64,000 nt of DNA. Origin: Acididesulfobacillus acetoxydans (GTDB taxonomy: Bacteria > Bacillota > Desulfitobacteriia > Desulfitobacteriales > Desulfitobacteriaceae). Position numbers and translations under genes: made by a program. Where the stretch lies: assembly GCF_900016645.1 (NCBI RefSeq), contig NZ_CDGJ01000036.1. One strand, 5' to 3'. A model generated the notes under the pieces. The model was not told the origin of the DNA, did not search any database, and saw only the letters and a list, made by a program, of their open reading frames with translations. This document shows, piece by piece, positions 1 to 7,252 of the stretch (positions are counted from its first letter, which is position 1; the number at the start of each line of letters is the position of its first letter).

Positions 1-1599
1 GGAGTTGGGCTGGTGGGCCAGGAGCCGTTCCAGGCTGCGGATCTTGCGGGCCATCTCCCGGCCGTAGATCCGGTTTTGTTTGCGCGGCGCCAAGCTCTGG
101 TAGGTCCGGCGCAAGCGTTCGAGTTCTTTCAGTTTGGGTTCGTATTTGAGCGGACAACGGTAGGATCCCAGGTGTTCACAGACCTGTCTCCCTTCGGTCG
201 CCTCCCTTTCGGTGACGGCCAATTCCGCTTTGAGGTTCAGAGAACTCTGATGGGCGTTAAAAGCCGAAAAGCTTTTCTTGAAATAGGTTTCAATTTGATC
301 CAAATTGAGGGTGGCGGTGAGATTAAGCACCGTATTATAAGTGAGCCGGAATTGGCTGGACAGGGGTTCAAGTTTATTGAGCTGAAATTTCTGCGGCGGG
401 TTCTTTTCCATGTAGTTAAAATCCACCAAAGCAAAAGAATAGCCGGTTTCATCAATACCCCTGCGCCCCGCCCGGCCGGACATTTGAAAAAACTCGTGGT
501 TAGCCAGGGGACGAAACCCGTGACCGTCGAATTTGTGCAGAGAATCAAAGCAGACGGATTTTACGGGGTAGTTGATTCCGACGCTGAAGGTTTCGGTGCA
601 GTAAAGTACGAAAATCAGGCGCCGCTGGAACAGTTCTTCCACCAGAACTTTTTGGGCGGGGAGAAGGCCCGCGTGGTGGAAAGCGATTCCCTTGAGGCAG
701 ACCCGCCTTAATTGTTTAGTGGAGGCGGACCAGTAATCTTGCGGCCCGAACTGATCCAGGAAAGCTTGTTCGACCAGGCGCCGCTGGGCGGGTTTCAGAT
801 AGTTAGTACCGGCGGCCAGTTCCCGGGCTTTCTCCAGGCAAAGTTTGCGGCTGAAGACAAAATAGAGAACCGGAAGATAATGACGCTGAATGGCGCGGAT
901 TAAATCCAAATGGGTGGTCGTGGCAAAGGGTGATTCGTCGAAAGCCTGGACTGCGCGGCTCTTGTCACGGTAATAACGCCAGAGTTTTTCATAACTGACC
1001 AAGCCGGTATCTTTGGTATAGTAGTAGTATTCAAGGGGAACAGCGCGTTTGTGTTCTTCGATCAAAGCGATTTCTTCCTGCCGGATGGAAGAGATCCAGG
1101 CGGTGAGTTCCCGGGCATTGGCAATGGTGGCGCTGAGCCCCAAAATTTTCACATGGGCAGGAGCCAAAATGATCGATTCTTCCCAGACCGTCCCTCGCTC
1201 CTCGTCGTTGAGCCAATGGATTTCGTCAAAGATAATATGACTGACATTGTTCAGACTCGGCTCTTCCGTAATAACTTGGTTGCGGAAAATTTCCGTGGTC
1301 ATAATTAGGAGGGGGGCGCCGGAATTTAAGACGATATCTCCGGTTAAGATCCCGACACTCTCTTCGCCGAACCGGATCTTGAAGTCTTTGTATTTTTGGT
1401 TGCTGAGCGCTTTGATGGGAGCGGTGTAAATGATCCGTTCTCCGGTTTCAAGAGCTTTTTCCACTAAATAGTCGGCGACCAGGGTTTTCCCTGTTCCTGT
1501 GGGAGCGGCCACGATGACGGATTGGCCCGCATCCACGGCTGCCAGGGCTTCACGTTGAAAGGGGTCAAGAGTGTATCCGCGGTATATTCGTTTGGACAT
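1..1599 (-). CDS. Ski2-like DExH-box RNA helicase, 3' end cut by window edge
   Basis: Read on the minus strand from an ATG at 1599, the frame stays open for 533 codons and runs off the left edge, so the C-terminus is missing. Visible superfamily 2 motifs, in order: Walker A APTGTGKT (about residues 33-40), motif II DEIH, motif III SAT, and motif VI QMSGRAGRRG. The DEIH box with GRAGRRG is typical of Ski2/Mtr4-like helicases, which unwind RNA for turnover in the cytoplasm. AGGAAG sits about 12 nt upstream of the ATG. It is transcribed away from the gene at 1741. The helicase class is secure; the RNA substrate is unknown, and the bacterial members of this subfamily have mostly not been studied. 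Confidence 0.88.
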   Translation of the reverse strand, partial: MSKRIYRGYTLDPFQREALAAVDAGQSVIVAAPTGTGKTLVADYLVEKALETGERIIYTAPIKALSNQKYKDFKIRFGEESVGILTGDIVLNSGAPLLIMTTEIFRNQVITEEPSLNNVSHIIFDEIHWLNDEERGTVWEESIILAPAHVKILGLSATIANARELTAWISSIRQEEIALIEEHKRAVPLEYYYYTKDTGLVSYEKLWRYYRDKSRAVQAFDESPFATTTHLDLIRAIQRHYLPVLYFVFSRKLCLEKARELAAGTNYLKPAQRRLVEQAFLDQFGPQDYWSASTKQLRRVCLKGIAFHHAGLLPAQKVLVEELFQRRLIFVLYCTETFSVGINYPVKSVCFDSLHKFDGHGFRPLANHEFFQMSGRAGRRGIDETGYSFALVDFNYMEKNPPQKFQLNKLEPLSSQFRLTYNTVLNLTATLNLDQIETYFKKSFSAFNAHQSSLNLKAELAVTEREATEGRQVCEHLGSYRCPLKYEPKLKELERLRRTYQSLAPRKQNRIYGREMARKIRSLERLLAHQPNS

Positions 1600-1740
1600 T
1601 ATCTGTTCAACTCGCTTCCTAAAATCCCCCCCAATTTTAGCAAACGGCTTTCCCAGGGTCAAATTTTGGGTGAGTGGTCTTAAGTTTCCCCCCAATCCAT
1701 ATGATCATTATGAAAAGACAAGGCCAAAGGGGGAAGTACT

Positions 1741-2610
1741 GTGCCGTCTTTGCGTTTGGATATAGAACGTGCGATGGGATTGAAATTCCCGGAACGCGAT
1801 GGGGAGGCTCTGGTACGCTTCGAGGAATCGCTGGAAATACCGCGGCCCGCCGAAACCCTCATGCGTGGCTTTTACCGTCATCCCGAGCGGGTGCGCAGGA
1901 GTTTTCAAACCCTGCACCAGGAGACCGCCTCAATACTGGATATCCTTCTGCCGCGCCGTTCGCGGCTCAAAGAATGGGCTGAGGAACCGCCGGAACGTCC
2001 ACAGGAAGCCGAAACTTTTTTGCGGGAAACAGGGGATAGGTTGAGCAAAAACCAGCAGCGCCTGACCCAGGCCGAAAGCGAACTGATGGCAGAACTTCAG
2101 GAAAACAATTTGGCGGACCTTTTTCCGGTCCCTCTGGCCGCGTTCGGTACCTTGAGCTTGCATGAACCCGCGGTCAAGATTTATCTGCGGCCTCTGGGAC
2201 GTTTGGCGGAGATTAGCCACGCGAATCCGGAACAGCTGCGGCAAGCGGTCCGCATTCACTTTCTCTTTCTCCTGCTGCTCGCGGCCGGCCAGGATTTGGA
2301 TGGTCAGGGTTTTACCCGCGGTTCGGAGGAGCCGATGCTGCACACGATCGTTGCCGCCTACACTTGGCGTTATTTGAAACACCAATCCGCGGAACTGGTT
2401 CAGTGTTATCTCGAGTGGCTGAATGCTTGGGGAGCAAAAAAACCCTCTGCCGCGGTGATGGGAGAGGGTGCGGCCGAACGGCTGCGCGCGGCTATGATCT
2501 TTTGGCGGCGCCAGCCTGGAGTGGGTTGGGAAGAGTGCTGGCATTCGGTCAGCCGCTTGGAACGGGGCGGCGAGGAGGAAGAAAGCCAAGTGTTCAGCGT
2601 GCGCATCTAG
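1741..2610 (+). CDS. Protein of unknown function (289 aa)
   Basis: GTG start preceded by a strong AAAGGGGGAAG ribosome binding site, so I trust it as a gene. The product is soluble-looking, rich in Glu, Arg and Leu. Residues 70-130 are strongly charged and probably helical (Glu/Arg/Gln runs). A leucine-rich hydrophobic stretch near residue 175 (LFLLLLAAG) could be a buried helix. I recognise no catalytic motif or family. It is divergent from the helicase gene and convergent with the Crp/Fnr gene, with only 16 nt between the stop codons. Confidence 0.7.
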   Translation: MPSLRLDIERAMGLKFPERDGEALVRFEESLEIPRPAETLMRGFYRHPERVRRSFQTLHQETASILDILLPRRSRLKEWAEEPPERPQEAETFLRETGDRLSKNQQRLTQAESELMAELQENNLADLFPVPLAAFGTLSLHEPAVKIYLRPLGRLAEISHANPEQLRQAVRIHFLFLLLLAAGQDLDGQGFTRGSEEPMLHTIVAAYTWRYLKHQSAELVQCYLEWLNAWGAKKPSAAVMGEGAAERLRAAMIFWRRQPGVGWEECWHSVSRLERGGEEEESQVFSVRI

Positions 2611-2626
2611 CGGATGCCGCGGTTGA

Positions 2627-3301
2627 CTAGGGCCAGTCCGCCAGTTCTTGGGGTTTGAGGATTTCAAGCTTTTCAGCGGTCGGGCGGATGATTCCGGACT
2701 TTTTCCAGGCGCTGAGGGAACGGTTAACCACTTCCCGCGAGGTGCCGATCATTCCGGCCAAATCCCGGTGGGTCAGACCGGGCTGAATATAGATGGGCGC
2801 GTCCGGGGCTGAGGCCGGACGGGCCAGGCGCAAGAGAAGAGAAGCCAAGGTGCCCGCCGTCGACTTGCTGGTCAGGATCCGGATAAACTCCTGGGCCAGG
2901 CGCAGACGTTTGCTGAGGATGCGGACCAAAGCTACGGCCAGACGGGGATGCTCCTCCAGCAGGGCCGGCATGATCTCGTTGTTTAAAACGAGAAGGGTTC
3001 CGTCCCGCACGACCTCGGCGGTCGCGGGGTATGAGCCGCTTTCCAGGAGCAGGGTTTCGGCAAAACTGTCATAGGGCCCGCACCAATCGAGGATTTGTTC
3101 TTCCCCGTCCGGGGTCATTTTGCTCAATTTAACCTGGCCGTGGAGGACAAAATAAACCACAGAGCCGATCTCGCCCTCAACGAAGAGAATGTGGCCTTTC
3201 CGGCAGCGCCTTTCTTGCAAATGTGGCAGGAAAAGAGAAACTTCTTCCCGGCTGAGGAAAGAAAAGAGGTCGAAACGCAGAAGTTCACGGGTTGTGATCA
3301 T
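2627..3301 (-). CDS. Crp/Fnr-family transcriptional regulator
   Basis: An N-terminal cyclic-nucleotide-binding-type beta barrel (residues about 15-120, with the phrases GHILFVEGE and DSFAE) is followed by a dimerisation helix and a C-terminal winged helix. The recognition-helix region reads IGTSREVVNRSL, classic for the HTH_Crp domain. There is no N-terminal cysteine cluster of the FNR [4Fe-4S] kind, so an oxygen-sensing cluster is not indicated; the ligand is unknown. I chose ATG 3301 because AGGAAG lies 8 nt upstream. A GTG at 3310 is in frame but sits directly on that Shine-Dalgarno sequence. It is divergent from the small gene at 3330, which it may regulate together with itself. Confidence 0.88.
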   Translation of the reverse strand: MITTRELLRFDLFSFLSREEVSLFLPHLQERRCRKGHILFVEGEIGSVVYFVLHGQVKLSKMTPDGEEQILDWCGPYDSFAETLLLESGSYPATAEVVRDGTLLVLNNEIMPALLEEHPRLAVALVRILSKRLRLAQEFIRILTSKSTAGTLASLLLRLARPASAPDAPIYIQPGLTHRDLAGMIGTSREVVNRSLSAWKKSGIIRPTAEKLEILKPQELADWP

Positions 3302-3329
3302 TGCTGACACTTCCTTGGGAGAGATATGT

Positions 3330-3683
3330 ATGGGAGAAAGTTACCTGGCCGGAACGGAATACCGTGATTCCGGCCGCAAGGAGATTATTTTGGCGGCCGC
3401 TCTCGCCGGTTTGCGCGGACAACGTTGGCAGGCGGTCCTCAGAACCGATGAGACCACGGTGCTGCTTGAGTTGAGCTGCATGGTCAGGGAGATCATTCGC
3501 AGGGAAGACCGCATTGAGACGGGTCACCTCACTCTGGATGCTGTCTCTTTCGAATTGGTCAACAACACGGGGGCCAAGGTCTTTTTTCCTTTGTCCCAGT
3601 TCATAGAGGCGCGGACCTTTCCCGCCGCCCTTGTGCTCCGCTTTGACCGCTATGAGTGGGGTTTTTACGCTCAGCCGCTTTGA
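3330..3683 (+). CDS. Small protein of unknown function (117 aa)
   Basis: The ATG at 3330 has GGGAGAG six bases upstream. The protein begins MGESYLAGTEYRDSG and ends ...YEWGFYAQPL. It looks like a compact alpha/beta protein with no signal peptide, membrane segment or cysteine pair. It is divergently transcribed from the Crp/Fnr-type regulator across a gap of under 30 bases, so the two share a control region. I do not recognise the family. Confidence 0.62.
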   Translation: MGESYLAGTEYRDSGRKEIILAAALAGLRGQRWQAVLRTDETTVLLELSCMVREIIRREDRIETGHLTLDAVSFELVNNTGAKVFFPLSQFIEARTFPAALVLRFDRYEWGFYAQPL

Positions 3684-3689
3684 GAAAGT

Positions 3690-3792
3690 CCCGCTGTCTT
3701 CCGGCAAAGTGGGCCATTTATCGTCTGTACCGTTGAAACAGTTCAGTGGACTGTTTGACTCACTTGAGAGATAAAGATCCGAAGACAGCGGG
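3690..3792. repeat. 103-nt inverted repeat with nested hairpin between convergent genes
   Basis: The arms CCCGCTGTCTTC (3690-3701) and GAAGACAGCGGG (3781-3792) are perfect 12-bp complements enclosing 79 nt. Inside, AAACAGT and ACTGTTT (about 3736-3756) form a second dyad. There is no U-tract, so it is not a standard intrinsic terminator. It fills most of the gap between the convergent genes ending at 3683 and 3803. It could be a structured 3' element, a small miniature element, or a bidirectional transcription block. Confidence 0.6.
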
Positions 3793-3802
3793 CCGGTTTT
3801 CC

Positions 3803-4093
3803 TCAACCGGGATTTTCTGCCGGCAGAGGGTGAGAAGGTGCGGCCGCAACCTGTTCTGCGGCCCGAACAAGTTCAGACATGATGCGGGCATGGCTTGGCA
3901 AAGCCCTGGACTCCCACGTACTGAGGATTTCCCCCCGCAGGGTGACGGCATAACGCGGTGGCAGGCGGTTGAGAGCCAGGGCTAAAATATCGGCCTGACA
4001 GCGGTCGCAGGTACAGGGTGGCTTGGCTTGGCGAAGGTAGTCTTGGAGTGCTTCGCGAACCACCATTTCCGTGATGTTGTTGAGTTCGAACAT
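3803..4093 (-). CDS. comFB: ComFB-family late competence protein
   Basis: A 96-aa protein beginning MFELNNITEMVVREAL, with the CTCDRCQADILALALNRLPP core characteristic of ComFB. The two cysteine pairs (CTC, DRC) fit the zinc-binding site of the family. ComFB was named from the Bacillus comF locus, and homologues have been linked to c-di-GMP binding. Here the gene is alone, without comFA or comFC beside it. The start ATG 4093 has GGGAGA upstream on the minus strand. Family assignment is confident; a role in DNA uptake in this organism is not shown. Confidence 0.85.
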   Translation of the reverse strand: MFELNNITEMVVREALQDYLRQAKPPCTCDRCQADILALALNRLPPRYAVTLRGEILSTWESRALPSHARIMSELVRAAEQVAAAPSHPLPAENPG

Positions 4094-4321
4094 TTGCCTA
4101 CATCTCCCTCAATAGATAGTGGGGGACAGTATCCATACCTAGTGGTTTACATCGTCCTAAGCCCAATCATAACGATTTTGGCCGCAAAGAACAAGGCATT
4201 CGGGCAAAATTGACAGGGGACGAAAGAATTTGGGCGCAAGCGGTTCGCCCGCCACCCCTCGCACCTGGTAAAAGCCGGCACGGAAAGAGACACAACCCAA
4301 GCCCGCGGCTGAGTGGAGAGA

Positions 4322-4392
4322 AAAGTTAAGGGCTATATAAAGTTAAAGGGCTATATAAAGTTAAAGGGCTATATAAAGTTAAAGGGCTAAAG
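4322..4392. repeat. Tandem 18-bp repeat (about 4 copies)
   Basis: The unit AAAGTTAAAGGGCTATAT starts at 4322, 4339, 4357 and 4375. The first copy is one base short and the last degenerates into AAAGTTAAAGGGCTAAAG. Copies are directly abutting, so there are no spacers and this is not a CRISPR array. It lies about 70 nt upstream of the promoter of the selenoprotein gene. Confidence 0.85.
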
Positions 4393-4444
4393 GCTATCGA
4401 AAGTCAAAGGCTATAGGATACATAGAAATTAACTAACCTCGTTC

Positions 4445-4486
4445 TACCCCTGAGGGGTATACATCCGGGGTATCCTCGTTTATAAT
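4445..4486 (+). promoter_or_regulatory. Promoter with overlapping TACCCC-TGA-GGGGTA dyad
   Basis: A sigma-A-type promoter is visible as TATACA (4458-4463), a 17-bp spacer and TATAAT (4481-4486). A perfect dyad TACCCC-TGA-GGGGTA (4445-4459) abuts the -35 element, and a further GGGGTAT lies within the spacer. The C-run/G-run dyad is like operators of CsoR/CstR-type metal or persulfide repressors. That link is an inference, and no such regulator is in the window. It should drive the selenoprotein gene at 4603. Confidence 0.6.
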
Positions 4487-4602
4487 AAAAACATAAATTT
4501 TGCCGGCCCAGGAGAGACTAAGGCAGAGTTTAATGGGCTTTGAACACGCCTTGCGTTGGGGCTTAAGGAGTGTCAACCTGCTCGGAGAAGGAGGTAGGAA
4601 TT

Positions 4603-5268
4603 TTGGCGAAATTATTGTCGGAAAAGGATGCCACTGCGATTAGGGGCTTTTTTGACCAGAATTTGGTGGAACCCGTCACCATGCGTCTCTTTGTTCAAGA
4701 CGGCGGACAGCCGGACGACTGTATGTACTGCACGGAGACGCAGCAGATTGCTGAGGAGGTTTCGGAGCTCAGCGACAAGATCAAGCTGGCGGTGCACAAA
4801 GTTCCCGGCAAAGAGGATGCGGAACTTAAACGTTATGATGTACAAAGAGTACCCGCTTTGATCTTGGAAAAAGCGGACGCAGATTCAGGGGTGCGTTTTT
4901 ACGGTATACCCTCCGGTTATGAGTTCGGCACCCTGATAGAGGATTTAGCCGACTTGTCGGCGGGACAAACTAAACTTGCCCCTGATATTGTCCGACAGGT
5001 TGAGGCGGTGCAGAAAGATGTGACGATTAAAGTTTTCGTCACCCCCACTTGACCCCATTGCCCCCGTGCCGTGCGCACGGCTCATCAATTGGCCCTGGCC
5101 AATCCGCACATTAAGGCGGAATGTATCGAGGCGACGGAGTTTGGCGAGCTTTCACAACAGTACAACGTTTTCGGTGTTCCCAAATCCGTGATCAATGAAA
5201 CGGTTCAGTTTGAAGGCGCGGTTCCGGAGGCGGTGTTCGTCCGGAATCTGATGCAAGCGGTGCAATAG
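4603..5268 (+). CDS. Selenocysteine-containing thioredoxin-fold disulfide oxidoreductase
   Basis: The reading frame is interrupted only by TGA at 5050-5052 and continues in the same frame to TAG at 5266-5268. The context is T-P-T-[UGA]-P-H-C-P-R, so UGA falls exactly at the first cysteine of a CxxC redox motif. Read as Sec150 it gives U-P-H-C (150-153). The 221-aa product has two glutaredoxin/thioredoxin-like halves, the first with C40-M-Y-C43, an architecture like glutaredoxin-like protein disulfide oxidoreductases (PDO). I chose TTG 4603 because AAGGAGGT lies 6-7 nt upstream; a GTG at 4570 sits on its own Shine-Dalgarno. It is a single-gene unit with a promoter (4458-4486) and a terminator (5345). 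Translation needs SelA/B/C/D, which are not in the window. Confidence 0.88.
5050..5092 (+). promoter_or_regulatory. UGA-Sec codon and bacterial SECIS-like stem-loop
   Basis: Immediately after the UGA, a stem GCCGTG/CACGGC (5068-5081) forms, with its tip 20-25 nt downstream. Outer complementarity CCATTG (about 5055-5060) with CAATTGG (5086-5092) closes a longer hairpin with one bulge. Position and size match bacterial SECIS elements bound by SelB. The structure was judged by eye only, and the apical loop was not matched to a known SelB consensus. Confidence 0.65.
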
Positions 5269-5344
5269 GCCAAAAGGCTTTATGGAAAGAGACGGGACAC
5301 GAGGTAATTACAACAAGGTAATTGCGACAAAGGTATTAAAAAGC

Positions 5345-5383
5345 GGGGGACCGCCTTCCCAAGGATGGCGGTCCTCGTTTTGG
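5345..5383. terminator. Bidirectional intrinsic terminator
   Basis: GGACCGCC pairs with GGCGGTCC around a 12-nt loop, followed by CTCGTTTT on the plus strand. A run of A precedes it, giving a U-run on the minus strand. It separates the convergent selenoprotein and GH18 genes and can serve both. Confidence 0.85.
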
Positions 5384-5446
5384 GTGTGCCGATTTTGTCT
5401 GTAAGCCAGTTTTGCCGGCAGGCCAGTTTGTCCGTGCGCCGGTTTT

Positions 5447-6421
5447 TCAGTGCCGCAGTTTGGTGCTCACCGCCGCCCAGAAACGTTTCGTTTCATAGCC
5501 CAGTCTCCAGACGGCGATCCCGCGCAGGTGGTATGACTTGACGAAGCCCAGGCGGATTTTGGCGGAAAGCTCGTTCTCGAACCAGACGGTATGTCTGTCG
5601 CGTCCGCGCCAATAGTAAAAATAGGGTTCGACGGCGGGGTCAGACCAAAGAACGCGGGCCTTGGTCTCGGCGACCAACGCGGGAATGTCGCGCATGGGCA
5701 GCATGCGGGTGGGTGCTCCTGACCAATCATAGCCGTAAACCGGAATTCCGACCAGAATTTTGTCTTCGGGTATGAGATTTATGGCATAGTCCAAGGCTTG
5801 AATCATCCAGGGCAGACCGGCAATCGGGCCCGGCTCCCCGCCCGCGTAGTGCTCGTCATAGGTCATCAGGGTGACGGCATCACATAGTTTGCCGATGCCG
5901 GCGAAATCATAGCCGGGGGCCTCTCCCTCAGAACGCTTGGCCGGCAGCGTGGCTGTCAAGAGGAGGCCTCTTTCGTGCAAGACGGCCTGCAAAGATTCCA
6001 GAAGGTGAACATAAGGCAGGCGGTCGCCCGCTTGGACTTCTTCGAAGTCGAGCTGGATCCCGGCTGAGCCGGCCGGCAGGGAATCAAGGACGTTGCGGAT
6101 GAAAGTCCGCTGCAGGGGCGGTGAAGAGAGAATGGCCTGGAGGGGACGCGGATCAAAACGCTGACCGTCAAAATTATGGAAGAGAACCAAATAGCCGACG
6201 TCCCGGGCCGCGGCCGCGCCGAGAATTTGCGTATTGACGGAACCGGCCAAATAGCCGTCATCCCGGACGAAGAAGGCAAAATCCGCGCAGGCGTCAAGGC
6301 GGGATCCCCTTGAGCGAATGCTGTCTGCCGCACGGCTGTCGCCGGGATAATCCTCGGCGGCATAGCCGAGGACCCAAAGAGATTTTTCGCGCAGACGCAG
6401 GGCGGTATGACTGGAATTCAA
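5447..6421 (-). CDS. Glycoside hydrolase family 18 protein (YaaH-like)
   Basis: A 324-aa single-domain GH18 TIM barrel. The catalytic strand reads GIQLDFEEV, the equivalent of the DxxDxDxE motif, with Glu as proton donor. Further family marks are LMTYDEHY and VGIPVYGYDW. In Bacillota, YaaH/CotE-type GH18 proteins act on peptidoglycan, often of the spore cortex. Unlike YaaH, this one has no LysM repeats and no obvious signal peptide. The start is TTG 6421 with GAGGAGGAGGT six bases upstream. An ATG about 22 bases earlier opens only an eight-codon frame that stops at the TTG. Family is sure; the spore role is inferred. Confidence 0.82.
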   Translation of the reverse strand: MNSSHTALRLREKSLWVLGYAAEDYPGDSRAADSIRSRGSRLDACADFAFFVRDDGYLAGSVNTQILGAAAARDVGYLVLFHNFDGQRFDPRPLQAILSSPPLQRTFIRNVLDSLPAGSAGIQLDFEEVQAGDRLPYVHLLESLQAVLHERGLLLTATLPAKRSEGEAPGYDFAGIGKLCDAVTLMTYDEHYAGGEPGPIAGLPWMIQALDYAINLIPEDKILVGIPVYGYDWSGAPTRMLPMRDIPALVAETKARVLWSDPAVEPYFYYWRGRDRHTVWFENELSAKIRLGFVKSYHLRGIAVWRLGYETKRFWAAVSTKLRH

Positions 6422-6603
6422 ACTGACCTCCTCCTCGAATTCATTTGTTTGCCTTAAGATATGACTGCGGTTGAAAAAAATTGCGGGCTAAAAAGAACGG
6501 GGGGCATTGCAAAGAAAATAGGGGTGCAATAGCCGTTGCCGGCCAAGACGGATTGCCCCACCAAGAGGACAGTCGCGGTGTCGGCCGAGTTTTCTTTGCC
6601 CTC

Positions 6604-6632
6604 TTTACAGAAAGCCCGCAGGGGCTTATGAT
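6604..6632 (+). promoter_or_regulatory. Sigma-A promoter of the thiamine operon
   Basis: TTTACA (6604-6609), a spacer of exactly 17 bp, and TATGAT (6627-6632). Transcription would start near 6640, just before the TPP riboswitch. Confidence 0.75.
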
Positions 6633-6654
6633 AAGTATACGTACAATTAAAACT

Positions 6655-6742
6655 TTGCTGGGGGTGCCCCGTAAGGGGCTGAGAAAGAGAAGTCTCTTAT
6701 CCCTTTGAACCTGATCTGGTTAGTACCAGCGTAGGGAAGCGA
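6655..6742 (+). promoter_or_regulatory. TPP (thi-box) riboswitch
   Basis: The conserved THI element is readable by eye: GGGGTGCCCC...GGGGCTGAGA (6661-6684), then CCCTTTGAACCTGATCTGG and the closing TAGTACCAGCGTAGGGAAGCGA up to 6742. This aptamer binds thiamine pyrophosphate and represses thiamine synthesis genes. It sits directly upstream of thiS-G-H-FE-C, the expected target. Confidence 0.96.
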
Positions 6743-6838
6743 TATTCCGGGAATTTTTTCAATGGGTTTGCCGATGGGATTGGCCACACGCCAATACGGG
6801 GTCGGTTTGATTCAAATGAAAAGTTCCGCTAATGAAAG

Positions 6839-6866
6839 CAGCTTGCCGGGTGGTGGCTGTTTTTTT
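6839..6866 (+). terminator. Candidate riboswitch-controlled terminator
   Basis: CAGC/GCTG with an inner partly wobble-paired TGCC/GGTG stem is followed by seven T (6860-6866). It lies between the TPP aptamer and thiS, the place of an expression platform. A second small stem, ATTGGC/GCCAAT (6779-6795), precedes it and could be part of the switch. The wobble pairs make the stem modest. Confidence 0.5.
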
Positions 6867-6952
6867 GTTTCTGTTTTTTCCCGCCGCGCGTCCCATTGAC
6901 ACTTTCGGGCTCATGGCGGCGGGAACAACATCATCGAAAGGGAGGACAGCGC

Positions 6953-7153
6953 ATGTTCATTTTGGTCAACGGCGAGAAAACCGAGGCGGGTGCCGGGACG
7001 CCCATGGGAGTTTGGCTGAAGGAGCAAGGGATTGATTTTAAGGCCGTGGTGATCGAGTACAACGGGAGAATTCTCCCGGAAGAGGAATGGGGAGAGGTAT
7101 TTTTACAGGAGGGGGACAGGCTGGAACTTCTGCAGTTTGTCGGCGGAGGTTGA
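6953..7153 (+). CDS. thiS: Sulfur carrier protein ThiS
   Basis: A 66-aa ubiquitin-like fold protein ending in VGGG, the C-terminal diglycine tail that ThiF adenylates and that then carries the thiocarboxylate sulfur used by ThiG to build the thiazole ring. The start is MFILVNGEKTE, typical of ThiS. ATG 6953 has GGGAGGA about 8 nt upstream. It is the first gene of the operon, followed after 99 nt by thiG. Confidence 0.93.
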   Translation: MFILVNGEKTEAGAGTPMGVWLKEQGIDFKAVVIEYNGRILPEEEWGEVFLQEGDRLELLQFVGGG

Positions 7154-7252
7154 GGTTTTGCGGATCAATTGGGGACGGGGCGCCGGATGGGTTTTGGCAG
7201 GACGGCGCAAATTTCAGCCGAGAGAAACTCGCGGCACAGAGGAGGATGGAAG

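Noticed and set aside
4322..4392. Possible CRISPR array (also 9768-9983 and 56109-56153)
   Set aside because: All three are tandem repeats without unique spacers, with units of 18, 18 and 10 bp, and no cas gene is present.
4570..5052. Two separate genes on either side of the TGA at 5050
   Set aside because: Same frame, redox motif completed by the TGA codon, no ribosome binding site before the second part, and a stem-loop right after the stop.
6481..6708. Open frame of 75 codons over the thiamine promoter
   Set aside because: It overlaps the promoter and the TPP riboswitch, has no family likeness and no convincing ribosome binding site.
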